A stretch of 17,767 nucleotides of DNA from an uncultured Mollicutes bacterium (GTDB taxonomy: Bacteria; Bacillota_I; Bacilli_A; Acholeplasmatales; JAEDCM01), in NCBI GenBank assembly GCA_947166335.1, contig CAMVDS010000018.1, positions 1 through 17,767 of the forward strand, in the 5' to 3' direction. This document shows, one piece after another, positions 1-5,937 of the stretch; positions within the stretch are counted from its first letter, which is position 1, and each line of letters starts with the position of its first letter. The translations under genes and the position numbers were made by a program. Below the pieces are notes generated by a model. The model was not told the origin of the DNA. It worked only from the letters and a program-made list of their open reading frames with translations, and made no database searches.

Positions 1-223
1 ATATGCTTATCCTATTAAAGTAGGAGATAATGTATGGATAGGAGCAGGAGTTCATGTAATGCCAGGAGTTACTATAGGAAGTAATTGTGTAATAGGTGCT
101 GGAAGTATTGTAGTAAAAGATATACCAGATAATAGTGTTGCCGTAGGTAACCCTTGTAAAGTTATTAGAAAAATAACTGATGAAGAAAAAAATAGAAACT
201 ATAATAGAGGAGAAACAAAATGA
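1..223 (+). CDS. Hexapeptide-repeat O-acetyltransferase, C-terminal part (maltose/galactoside acetyltransferase-like)
   Basis: This is a partial gene whose start lies before the window. The open frame runs from base 2 and ends with TGA at 221-223, giving 73 visible residues. The repeated [I/V]-G-x-x-x hexapeptide pattern ([25 protein letters not shown]) is the left-handed beta-helix of the LbH acetyltransferases. The ending [10 protein letters not shown] is typical of the Maa/LacA/NodL group, which transfers acetyl from acetyl-CoA to a sugar hydroxyl. The substrate cannot be told from this fragment. The stop overlaps the ATG of the next gene (ATGA at 220-223), which suggests translational coupling and a shared transcript. 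The family is well supported; the exact enzyme is inference. Confidence 0.85.
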   Translation, partial: YAYPIKVGDNVWIGAGVHVMPGVTIGSNCVIGAGSIVVKDIPDNSVAVGNPCKVIRKITDEEKNRNYNRGETK

Positions 224-756
224 AAAATATATTAATAATATCAACAAGCTTAAGAAATAATAGTAATTCATATATACTAGCAACTAAGTTTATGGAAGGC
301 GCAAAAAAGGCTGGTAACAATGTAGAATTAATATCACTTCAAAATAAAACTATTAATTTTTGTAAAGGATGCTTTGCTTGTCAAAAACTAGGAAAATGTA
401 TTATAAAAGATGATGCAAGTGAAATAGTAGAAAAAATGCTTAATGCGGATGTTATTTGCTGGGCAACACCAGTATATTATTATTCAGTTTCAGGACAAAT
501 GAAAACATTAATTGATAGAGCAAATTCCTTATATTCAAGCAACTACAAATTTAGAGAAGTGTATTTATTATTAACAGCTACAGAAAATGAATCATTTACT
601 AAAGAAGGAGCAATAAAAGCATGCCAAGGATGGGTAGATTGCTTTGATAATGTAGAATTAAAAGATACTTTATTTGTAGGTGATGTAACTGATCCAAATG
701 ATATATTAAATAATCCATTATTAGATAAAGCATATGAATTAGGAAAAAATGTATAA
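220..756 (+). CDS. Flavodoxin-fold NAD(P)H-dependent FMN reductase / iron-sulfur flavoprotein-like
   Basis: A 178-aa protein starting with the ATG that overlaps the upstream stop; GAGG at 207-210 serves as RBS. The N-terminus ([17 protein letters not shown]) is the phosphate-binding beta1-loop of NADPH-dependent FMN reductases in the flavodoxin-like fold. Residues 80-90 ([12 protein letters not shown]) match the second flavin loop, and [10 protein letters not shown] is the usual following helix. Cysteines 48, 51, 54 and 60 form CX2CX2CX5C, the compact cysteine pattern of archaeal and clostridial iron-sulfur flavoproteins (Isf), where it binds a 4Fe-4S cluster. Many relatives keep this motif without proof of a cluster. 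The likely role is cytoplasmic electron transfer or reduction of small acceptors; the substrate is unknown. It is last in its transcript, followed by a terminator. Confidence 0.85.
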   Translation: MKNILIISTSLRNNSNSYILATKFMEGAKKAGNNVELISLQNKTINFCKGCFACQKLGKCIIKDDASEIVEKMLNADVICWATPVYYYSVSGQMKTLIDRANSLYSSNYKFREVYLLLTATENESFTKEGAIKACQGWVDCFDNVELKDTLFVGDVTDPNDILNNPLLDKAYELGKNV

Positions 757-783
757 AAAAAAGGATTTCAAATCCTTTTTTCT
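757..783. terminator. Bidirectional intrinsic terminator between convergent genes
   Basis: The stem GGATT/AATCC (763-767 with 771-775) is extended by A6 on the left and T6 on the right. It lies between the stop of the flavoprotein gene (756) and the end of the minus-strand CYTH gene (786). The A- and T-tracts on both flanks let it work in both directions. Confidence 0.85.
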
Positions 784-785
784 TT

Positions 786-1331
786 CTAAAGTCCTAATGA
801 TCTAAATGCACGCTCTTCCTTATGAAAGCTTGGACTATATTGTATTTTATTGTCTTTTAAGAAATTCTTAAAATCATCAATTCCTCTATTTGAATCATCA
901 GCTTCATATTCTATTTCATAATCAGTAACACCATTATAAGTACATTTATCAACAAATAGATTACCATTTTTATAGGAGAAAATAGCTCTTTCTGTAATGT
1001 TTTTTGCTTTAAATTTAACAAACAAATCATAACCAAAATCTTTTAGAGAAAAGCCATTTTCGATGTAATCTTTTGCTTGCTTTTCTGATAATATAATGGA
1101 ATATTCACATAAATAATCCTCACATGGTTTCTTCATAGTAACTTTCCATGTATTATTTTTATGCCTTATTCTTAAACCTAGTTTATTGTTTCTAATATAA
1201 AAATCATCAGTATCAAAATAATAATTCTCTTGGATAAATATATTATCTGATAAATCAAATTTTTCTATCATTTTATTATATTCATTTTCATTTAATAAGG
1301 TTTTAAATTCTATTTCGATACTTGATTTCAT
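786..1331 (-). CDS. CYTH-domain protein (YjbK-like, triphosphate tunnel fold)
   Basis: A 181-aa protein. The chosen start is the ATG at 1331, not the one at 1349, because GGGGTGA sits about six bases upstream of it and the family signature follows at once. The signature ExExK is E6-I-E8-F-K10. Other charged tunnel residues expected for the fold are visible: R54-x-R56, K63/K67/K68, D128, the ExE pair at 139-141, and K171. CYTH proteins bind triphosphates with divalent metal inside a beta-barrel and include tripolyphosphatases, thiamine triphosphatases and adenylyl cyclases. The substrate is not readable here. In Bacillus subtilis yjbK lies close to the NAD kinase gene of the yjbK-yjbO cluster; here the CYTH gene diverges from NAD kinase, so the association is kept with one gene inverted. 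Confidence 0.85.
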   Translation of the reverse strand: MKSSIEIEFKTLLNENEYNKMIEKFDLSDNIFIQENYYFDTDDFYIRNNKLGLRIRHKNNTWKVTMKKPCEDYLCEYSIILSEKQAKDYIENGFSLKDFGYDLFVKFKAKNITERAIFSYKNGNLFVDKCTYNGVTDYEIEYEADDSNRGIDDFKNFLKDNKIQYSPSFHKEERAFRSLGL

Positions 1332-1353
1332 ATTAATCACCCCATACATTATT

Positions 1354-1382
1354 ATTATCCATTATTTAAAATAAAATATCAA
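1354..1382 (-). promoter_or_regulatory. Promoter of the CYTH gene
   Basis: Read on the minus strand: TTGATA (1382-1377), a 17-base spacer, then GATAAT (1359-1354). It lies about 25-50 bases upstream of the chosen CYTH start. This is close to the sigma-A consensus, with no experimental support. Confidence 0.6.
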
Positions 1383-1413
1383 CAATTAAAATATATATAA
1401 TTTATTTTTTTTG

Positions 1414-1422
1414 TGTTAGAAT
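1414..1422 (+). promoter_or_regulatory. Extended -10 promoter of NAD kinase
   Basis: TG-T-TAGAAT at 1414-1422 follows a T-rich tract and lies 22 bases upstream of the NAD kinase start. The -35 region is weak, as expected for extended -10 promoters. Confidence 0.55.
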
Positions 1423-1444
1423 AAAAGAAATGGGAGTGGTTTTT

Positions 1445-2203
1445 ATGAAATATACTATATATTCTAGAAAACAAGATGAGATAACTTTAGGTATAGTTGA
1501 TGAAATTAAAAAGAATATTAAACTAGCATACGATGAAAAAAATCCAGATATAGTTATAACTGTTGGCGGTGATGGAACTATCATTAGGGCAGTTAATAAA
1601 TATATCGATCTAGTTGATAAAGTCATCTTTTTCGGTGTAAAAACAGGACATCTTGGTTTTTATACAAACTTCACAAAAGATTCTATTAATGAATTAATTG
1701 ATATGATTAATAACAATAAATTTGAAATAGAAACTCATAGCTTACTTGAATGGCAAACTAATAAATATAATGGATATGCGATTAACGAAGTAACAATTAT
1801 TAATCCTACATCTACACAAATAGTTGATGTATTTATTGATAATGAAAAGTTTGAAACAGTTAGAGGTACTGGTTTATGTATTTCTACACCTAATGGTTCA
1901 ACTGCCTTTAATAAATCATTAGATGGACCAGTAGTAGACCATAGTTTGGAATGCATAATTTTAAATGAAATAGCATCTATTAATTCAAATGCCTATCGTT
2001 CACTTAATTCACCATTGGTACTATCTACTAATCATAAATTAGAATTAAAGTTTGGTAATGCCAACTTCCTAACAAGTGATCATTTAAAGTTTGAATTAGA
2101 TGGCAATGATTATGTTAGATGCGTTTTATCAAAGAAAAAAGTTAAATTTGCTAAAAGAGATAATACATTATTCTTAGATAGAATTAAAAAAGCATTCTTA
2201 TAA
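1445..2203 (+). CDS. nadK: NAD kinase
   Basis: A 252-aa cytoplasmic enzyme that phosphorylates NAD to NADP, the only de novo route to NADP. The start at 1445 is preferred over 1430 because GGAG (1433-1436) stands eight bases before it. The diagnostic motifs are all present: GGDGT at residues 41-45, the TGHLGFYT segment around 67-74, NEVTI at 114-118, and TPNGSTAFNKS at 148-158, which lines the NAD site. Length fits the short Gram-positive NadK type (about 260-270 aa). It is transcribed alone, with its own extended -10 promoter and a terminator directly after the stop. It diverges from the CYTH gene. Confidence 0.95.
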   Translation: MKYTIYSRKQDEITLGIVDEIKKNIKLAYDEKNPDIVITVGGDGTIIRAVNKYIDLVDKVIFFGVKTGHLGFYTNFTKDSINELIDMINNNKFEIETHSLLEWQTNKYNGYAINEVTIINPTSTQIVDVFIDNEKFETVRGTGLCISTPNGSTAFNKSLDGPVVDHSLECIILNEIASINSNAYRSLNSPLVLSTNHKLELKFGNANFLTSDHLKFELDGNDYVRCVLSKKKVKFAKRDNTLFLDRIKKAFL

Positions 2204-2227
2204 GAGATATATTATCTCTTTTTTATT
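2202..2227 (+). terminator. Intrinsic terminator after NAD kinase
   Basis: An 8-bp AT-rich stem, AAGAGATA/TATCTCTT (2202-2209 with 2213-2220), with loop TAT, followed by T-rich sequence. It overlaps the stop codon. Confidence 0.75.
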
Positions 2228-2232
2228 TTTGT

Positions 2233-2246
2233 TGAAAACATTTACA
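2233..2246 (+). promoter_or_regulatory. Possible catabolite-response (cre-like) element upstream of gapA
   Basis: TGAAAACATTTACA matches the CcpA cre consensus (TGWAANCGNTNWCA) at every fixed position except the central G, which is A. It lies about 35 bases upstream of the gapA -35 element. In so AT-rich a region a chance match is quite possible. Confidence 0.25.
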
Positions 2247-2279
2247 AAGTAAAGATTTTGAAAATATTATAAAATAATG

Positions 2280-2307
2280 TTGAAAAATAATAATAAAATG
2301 CTAAAAT
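2280..2307 (+). promoter_or_regulatory. gapA promoter
   Basis: TTGAAA (2280-2285), a 16-base spacer ending TGC, then TAAAAT (2302-2307), giving an extended -10. It lies just upstream of the gapA AAGGAGG ribosome binding site (2324-2330). A second possible promoter, starting from TTTACA at 2241-2246, is less convincing. Confidence 0.6.
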
Positions 2308-2338
2308 ATATGTGATAACATTTAAGGAGGAAATTAAA

Positions 2339-3379
2339 ATGGCAAATGTTAAAGTAGCAATTAATGGTTTCGGACGTATTGGACGTCTTGCATTTAGACA
2401 AATGTTTGGAGCAGCAGGTTATGATGTTGTAGCTATCAACGACTTAACTAAACCTTCTATGCTTGCAAACTTATTAAAGTATGACACTGCTCAAGGTGGA
2501 TACTGTGGAAAAATCGGAGAAAACTTACATACAGTTACAGCTGATGATGAAGCTGGTACAATCACTGTTGATGGTAAGACTCTAAAGATTTATGCAGAAG
2601 CTAAGGCTGAAAACCTTCCTTGGGGAGAAATCGGTGTTGATGTAGTATTAGAATGTACAGGATTCTATACTTCAAAAGAAAAAGCTTCAGCTCATATCAC
2701 TGCTGGTGCTAAGAAAGTAGTTATTTCAGCTCCTGCTGGAAATGATCTACCTACAATCGTATTCGGTACAAACGAAAAGACACTTACAAAGAATGATACA
2801 GTTATTTCTGCAGCTTCTTGTACAACTAACTGTTTAGCTCCTATGGCTAAAGCATTAAATGATTATGCTCCAATCCAATCAGGTATCATGAGCACAATTC
2901 ATGCTTACACTGGAGATCAAATGATTCTTGATGGACCACACAGAAAAGGTGATTTAAGAAGAGCTAGAGCTGGTGCAGCTAACATCGTTCCAAACTCAAC
3001 TGGTGCAGCAAAGGCTATCGGTCTAGTTATTCCTGAATTAAACGGAAAATTAATTGGTTCAGCTCAAAGAGTTCCAGTAGCAACTGGTTCAACTACAATC
3101 TTAACTGCAGTTGTTAAGGGTGCTAATGTAACTAAAGAAGGAATCAATGCAGCTATGAAGGCAGCAGCTAACCAATCATTCGGTTACAACGAAGATCAAA
3201 TCGTTTCTTCAGACGTTATCGGTATGAAGTTCGGTTCATTATTCGATGCAACTCAAACAATGGTTTCTAAGATTAGTGATGATTTATATGAAGTTCAAGT
3301 TGTTTCTTGGTATGACAACGAAAACTCATATACAAGCCAAATGGTTCGTACTATTAAATACTTCGCTGAAATTAAGTAA
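2339..3379 (+). CDS. gapA: Glyceraldehyde-3-phosphate dehydrogenase, type I
   Basis: The chosen start is the ATG at 2339, giving 346 aa. AAGGAGG lies eight bases before it and the protein then begins [16 protein letters not shown], the usual N-terminus with the NAD-binding GFGRIG. An upstream ATG at 2312 has no such support. The catalytic cysteine is C161 in SAASCTTNC and its partner is H188 in TIHAYT. D35 (AIND) at the end of beta2 favours NAD over NADP. The enzyme makes 1,3-bisphosphoglycerate in glycolysis. Codons ending in C (AAC, TTC, ATC) are more common here than in neighbouring genes, as seen in highly expressed genes. It stands alone between a promoter and a terminator; no pgk or tpi follows. 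Confidence 0.97.
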   Translation: MANVKVAINGFGRIGRLAFRQMFGAAGYDVVAINDLTKPSMLANLLKYDTAQGGYCGKIGENLHTVTADDEAGTITVDGKTLKIYAEAKAENLPWGEIGVDVVLECTGFYTSKEKASAHITAGAKKVVISAPAGNDLPTIVFGTNEKTLTKNDTVISAASCTTNCLAPMAKALNDYAPIQSGIMSTIHAYTGDQMILDGPHRKGDLRRARAGAANIVPNSTGAAKAIGLVIPELNGKLIGSAQRVPVATGSTTILTAVVKGANVTKEGINAAMKAAANQSFGYNEDQIVSSDVIGMKFGSLFDATQTMVSKISDDLYEVQVVSWYDNENSYTSQMVRTIKYFAEIK

Positions 3380-3400
3380 TCCAGCTTAAAACAATATTTT

Positions 3401-3432
3401 AAAAAGACTTGGTTATTTCCAAGCCTTTTTTT
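3401..3432 (+). terminator. Intrinsic terminator after gapA
   Basis: The stem CTTGG/CCAAG (3408-3412 with 3419-3423) continues past one A-C mismatch into AAG/CTT and is followed by T7. Its T-tract runs straight into the ung promoter. Confidence 0.85.
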
Positions 3433-3440
3433 GTTATAAT
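3432..3440 (+). promoter_or_regulatory. Extended -10 promoter of ung
   Basis: A perfect TG-T-TATAAT occurs at 3432-3440, directly at the end of the gapA terminator T-tract and 15 bases before the ung ATG. That spacing gives a very short leader. Confidence 0.65.
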
Positions 3441-3455
3441 AGAAGTGGTGATATT

Positions 3456-4091
3456 ATGTGGGATTTATTTTTTAATGAAATGAAGAAAACTGAATATTAT
3501 AAAAAATTATGTCATTTTATTAATAACGAATATAAAACTAAAGTATGCTTTCCTCCATATAATGATATGTTTAAAGCATATCACTTGACAGAATATGAAG
3601 ATGTAAAAGTAGTAATAATAGGTCAAGATCCATATCACACAAAAGGATATGCTAATGGCCTATGTTTTAGCGTGCCTAATGATGTCAAAATATCGCCTAG
3701 TCTTGCCAATATCTTTAAAGAATTAAAAGATGATTTAAATATAGATAGAACTAATACAGACCTTTCTGATTGGGCAAAACAAGGAGTCTTTTTGCTTAAT
3801 GCAGGACTATCAGTAATAGAAGGAAATCCGTCTAGTCATATAAAGTACTGGGAAGAGTTTACTAATAAAACTATTGAATATTTAGAAAAAAATAATAATG
3901 TAATAGTTTATATTTTATGGGGTAATTACGCAAGAAGTAAAAAGAGTCTAATCACAAATAAAAATCATTATATTATTGAATCAGCTCATCCATCTCCACT
4001 AGGAGCTTATAAAGGTTTTTTTGGTTCAAAACCATTCTCTAGATGTAATAAAATATTAAAAGAAAATAATATTGAAGAAATTAAATGGTAA
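3456..4091 (+). CDS. ung: Uracil-DNA glycosylase, family 1
   Basis: A 211-aa base-excision repair enzyme that removes uracil from DNA. The water-activating motif GQDPYH is at residues 56-61 (catalytic D58). The DNA-intercalation loop HPSPLGAYKGFFG is at 178-190 with H178. Length is close to the usual 215-230. The RBS is GTGGTGAT just upstream of ATG 3456. It appears to be transcribed alone from an extended -10 promoter. The window also encodes dUTPase (9726-10163), so both arms of uracil exclusion, pool cleaning and excision, are present but in separate units. No terminator hairpin separates it from the promoter of the next gene. Confidence 0.96.
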   Translation: MWDLFFNEMKKTEYYKKLCHFINNEYKTKVCFPPYNDMFKAYHLTEYEDVKVVIIGQDPYHTKGYANGLCFSVPNDVKISPSLANIFKELKDDLNIDRTNTDLSDWAKQGVFLLNAGLSVIEGNPSSHIKYWEEFTNKTIEYLEKNNNVIVYILWGNYARSKKSLITNKNHYIIESAHPSPLGAYKGFFGSKPFSRCNKILKENNIEEIKW

Positions 4092-4094
4092 CTC

Positions 4095-4122
4095 TTGAAT
4101 ATTTATGAAAAAGATATATAAT
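4095..4122 (+). promoter_or_regulatory. Promoter of the riboswitch-folT unit
   Basis: TTGAAT (4095-4100), a 16-base spacer, then TATAAT (4117-4122), starting four bases after the ung stop. The predicted transcript start near 4129 falls just before the first riboswitch helix at 4137. Confidence 0.6.
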
Positions 4123-4135
4123 ATTATTGTTGTTT

Positions 4136-4228
4136 AACAGAGTAGTTAAAGGGCGTTAAGTGTCATACCACGGGATGTTGGGTATGAACGAACACGTAAG
4201 TGGCGGTCCTTTAGCGCGTCCGCTGTAA
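4136..4228 (+). ncRNA. Tetrahydrofolate (THF) riboswitch aptamer
   Basis: The segment follows the folT-class THF riboswitch closely. It has AGTAG (4141-4145), the core GGCGTTAAGTGT (4152-4163), GGGATGTTG (4172-4180), AACGAA (4187-4192), and an ending of GCGTCCGCTGT (4216-4226). The helices are present: a short P1 ACAG/CTGT (4137-4140 with 4223-4226), P2 TAAAGG/CCTTTA (4147-4152 with 4208-4213), P3 CATACC/GGTATG (4164-4169 with 4181-4186), and a CAC/GTG stem closed by a GTAA loop (4193-4202). The class binds reduced folates and represses folate uptake or synthesis genes. The next gene is a FolT-like transporter subunit, which agrees with the assignment. Confidence 0.93.
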
Positions 4229-4268
4229 TTTTTATAGTGGACCTCTAGCTAAGAAAGGGGTCTTTTTT
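4218..4268 (+). terminator. Expression platform of the THF riboswitch: antiterminator and terminator/RBS sequester
   Basis: Two helices compete here. The antiterminator pairs GTCCGCTGT (4218-4226) with ATAGTGGAC (4234-4242). The terminator pairs GACCTCT (4240-4246) with AGGGGTC (4256-4262) and is followed by T6. The antiterminator uses the 3' strand of P1 and the first bases of the terminator, so ligand-stabilised P1 should allow termination. The terminator 3' arm also contains the AGGGG ribosome binding site, nine bases before ATG 4270, so folding should also block translation. The helices are seen; the off-switch direction is inferred. Confidence 0.8.
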
Positions 4269-4269
4269 A

Positions 4270-5574
4270 ATGGGAAAAATTTTAAAAAAAGGTTGGTTTG
4301 TAATTGTAATAATTACTTTTACATTTGCTGTGCTTGGATTCTTTATTTCATGGACATTTTGTAAAGATCCAGGAAGTAAAACAGTCATTAAATTTAAATA
4401 TAAAGAAGAAATTAATATTAAATTAAGTGACTTTGAAAAGAAAGAGAATATTGATAAAGTAAAAGAACTACAATATAGTTATTATACAGGTAGTTCAATA
4501 TCAACTTATAAATATGTCAATATAAAAAGTATTACAGCAAGTAAAATAGATGATTACTATCAAATAAAAGTTAATGATAGTGCATTTAGCGATACAAATA
4601 TAAAAAATCCTGAATCAGTAAAAAAAGGATTTTTAAGAAACTTAACTTTAATAGTAGTAGAACAATATGTTGATTTATCAGAATATCCTGATGAAACTCA
4701 AGATAAAGTTGATAAAGAAGGTAATCCTTACCAAGTAACAATTAAGGGTGTATCTAAATTATTTGATACAACATTCTATAATGAAAATTCTTTAGATGAA
4801 GAAGGAAATTTATTTGTTGAAACAAGTAATTATAATAGAAATATTAGATTAATATTATATCCTGTAGTTGGTGGATTAATTGGTATAATTGTTGGCTTTA
4901 CAGTAGTATTAGTTTTAGGTAAAAAATTTAGTGAAAAACTGGATAGAGAAGAAGAAATATTTGATAATGAAACAGTGTTTAAGCATCCATTCCATAAGCG
5001 TTACTGGGTGCAAGCAGCAAAAGAATTTAAGAGTGTTAAAAAAATGGTGATAATGGCTTTATTACTAGGTTTAACACTTGTATCAAAACTATTAGTTTTA
5101 CCTAGTGGATTTGGAACATTAGGTTTTAGATTTGGACTTATTTTCTTAAGCGTTGCTTGTATGATAGGTGGACCATATTTTGCTTTAATTATTGGTGCAT
5201 TATCTGATATTTTAGGATTCTTCCTATTTGAATCAGGTAGTGGAGCATTTAATCCAATATTTACTTTAAGCGCTATGCTTACATGCTTTATTTACGCACT
5301 ATGTTTCTATAGAACAAATATAAGTTTTACAAAAGCTTTAATAGCAAGAGTATTTGTTAATTTTATTTGTAATTTTATTATTGAAGGATTTGGACAAATC
5401 ATAGTTTATAAATACAAATTCTCATGGCTATACTTAACAAGCTTACCAAAGCAAATAGCTTATTTAATACCACAAAGTATTATCGTATTTGTTGTATTAA
5501 TTGTAGTTGCACCTATAGCCGCAGATATTAATTTTATTGATGAAAAAATTAAAAAAGGAATATCTCTATTTTAA
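4270..5574 (+). CDS. FolT-like ECF transporter S component with an extra N-terminal two-helix extracytoplasmic domain
   Basis: A 434-aa membrane protein. Residues about 255-430 form a hydrophobic six-helix region resembling the substrate-binding S component of energy-coupling factor transporters, FolT type (GFRFGLIFLSV near 285-295, GGPYFALIIGALSDILGFF near 300-318, FNPIFTLSAMLT near 327-338). S components of this kind usually span about 170-200 residues. The first 220 residues are extra: a membrane helix at 8-30, a polar stretch of about 160 residues, and a second helix at 194-217. This resembles the topology of Wzz-type chain-length proteins, but I recognise no sequence motif. The THF riboswitch directly upstream supports folate as substrate. 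No EcfA/EcfT genes are in the window, so it would share an energising module encoded elsewhere. The unit is monocistronic. Confidence 0.85.
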   Translation: MGKILKKGWFVIVIITFTFAVLGFFISWTFCKDPGSKTVIKFKYKEEINIKLSDFEKKENIDKVKELQYSYYTGSSISTYKYVNIKSITASKIDDYYQIKVNDSAFSDTNIKNPESVKKGFLRNLTLIVVEQYVDLSEYPDETQDKVDKEGNPYQVTIKGVSKLFDTTFYNENSLDEEGNLFVETSNYNRNIRLILYPVVGGLIGIIVGFTVVLVLGKKFSEKLDREEEIFDNETVFKHPFHKRYWVQAAKEFKSVKKMVIMALLLGLTLVSKLLVLPSGFGTLGFRFGLIFLSVACMIGGPYFALIIGALSDILGFFLFESGSGAFNPIFTLSAMLTCFIYALCFYRTNISFTKALIARVFVNFICNFIIEGFGQIIVYKYKFSWLYLTSLPKQIAYLIPQSIIVFVVLIVVAPIAADINFIDEKIKKGISLF

Positions 5575-5594
5575 AAAGCCTTCGGGCTTTTTTT
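5573..5594 (+). terminator. Intrinsic terminator with TTCG loop after the folT-like gene
   Basis: The stem AAAAAGCC/GGCTTTTT (5573-5580 with 5585-5592) is closed by the stable TTCG tetraloop and ends in T-rich sequence. It overlaps the stop codon. Confidence 0.92.
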
Positions 5595-5607
5595 ATTTAT
5601 TTTTTTG

Positions 5608-5616
5608 TGATAGAAT
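5608..5616 (+). promoter_or_regulatory. Extended -10 promoter of the 64-aa protein gene
   Basis: TG-A-TAGAAT at 5608-5616 lies 24 bases before the ATG at 5640. The -35 position would fall in the T-tract of the preceding terminator. Confidence 0.5.
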
Positions 5617-5639
5617 CGACTCAACATAAGGAGGATTAT

Positions 5640-5834
5640 ATGAAAATAGCTTATTGGATTGATGAATATAGTAGAGATGAAGGATTTGTAACTTACTATA
5701 ATGAAGAAATTAATAATATAGATGATGCCAAAAAAATCGCTAAAAATCTAGTAGATTTAGATAGCTTTAAAGCAGTAGAAGTAATAGAAAATGATAAAGT
5801 TTTATATGGTTATGATGGGATAGATGAATGGTAA
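5640..5834 (+). CDS. Small acidic protein of unknown function (64 aa)
   Basis: I do not recognise this protein. The start at 5640 is well fixed by AAGGAGG (5628-5634); the upstream in-frame ATG at 5607 sits inside the promoter. The product is acidic, with many D and E residues, and aromatic at both ends ([10 protein letters not shown] and GYDGIDEW). It has no cysteine, signal peptide or membrane helix. A central [16 protein letters not shown] segment looks helical, and the following [15 protein letters not shown] looks like a beta hairpin. It is a single-gene unit between two terminators with its own promoter and a strong ribosome binding site, so it is very likely expressed. It could be a small globular domain. 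Confidence 0.75.
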   Translation: MKIAYWIDEYSRDEGFVTYYNEEINNIDDAKKIAKNLVDLDSFKAVEVIENDKVLYGYDGIDEW

Positions 5835-5850
5835 TTATATGAAAAAAATT

Positions 5851-5873
5851 AAAAAGCCTTTTGGCTTTTTTTT
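5851..5873 (+). terminator. Intrinsic terminator after the 64-aa protein gene
   Basis: A perfect stem, AAAAAGCC/GGCTTTTT (5851-5858 with 5863-5870), with loop TTTT and a run of T. Its position shows that the open frame upstream of the trmFO start is not coding. Confidence 0.92.
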
Positions 5874-5885
5874 ATTATATAAAAA

Positions 5886-5894
5886 TGTTATAAT
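5886..5894 (+). promoter_or_regulatory. Extended -10 promoter of the trmFO operon
   Basis: A perfect TG-T-TATAAT stands at 5886-5894. Seventeen bases upstream is the T-tract of the preceding terminator (5866-5871), which would act as a poor -35. This promoter probably drives the run trmFO to dut. Confidence 0.65.
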
Positions 5895-5937
5895 TATAAT
5901 GGAGTTATATTTGAAGATTCAAAGAAGGATGATTAAA

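Noticed and set aside
1402..1956. Minus-strand open frames opposite NAD kinase
   Set aside because: They are hydrophobic or random-looking translations within a gene with all NAD kinase motifs. No start signals are visible.
4130..4268. T-box leader or other tRNA-sensing element
   Set aside because: No T-box antiterminator sequence and no specifier loop are visible, and the downstream gene is not amino-acid related. The core matches the THF riboswitch instead.
5824..5937. In-frame upstream extension of trmFO (38 extra codons from 5824)
   Set aside because: It runs through a clear terminator (5851-5873) and the promoter at 5886-5894. The ribosome binding site and family N-terminus place the start at 5938.
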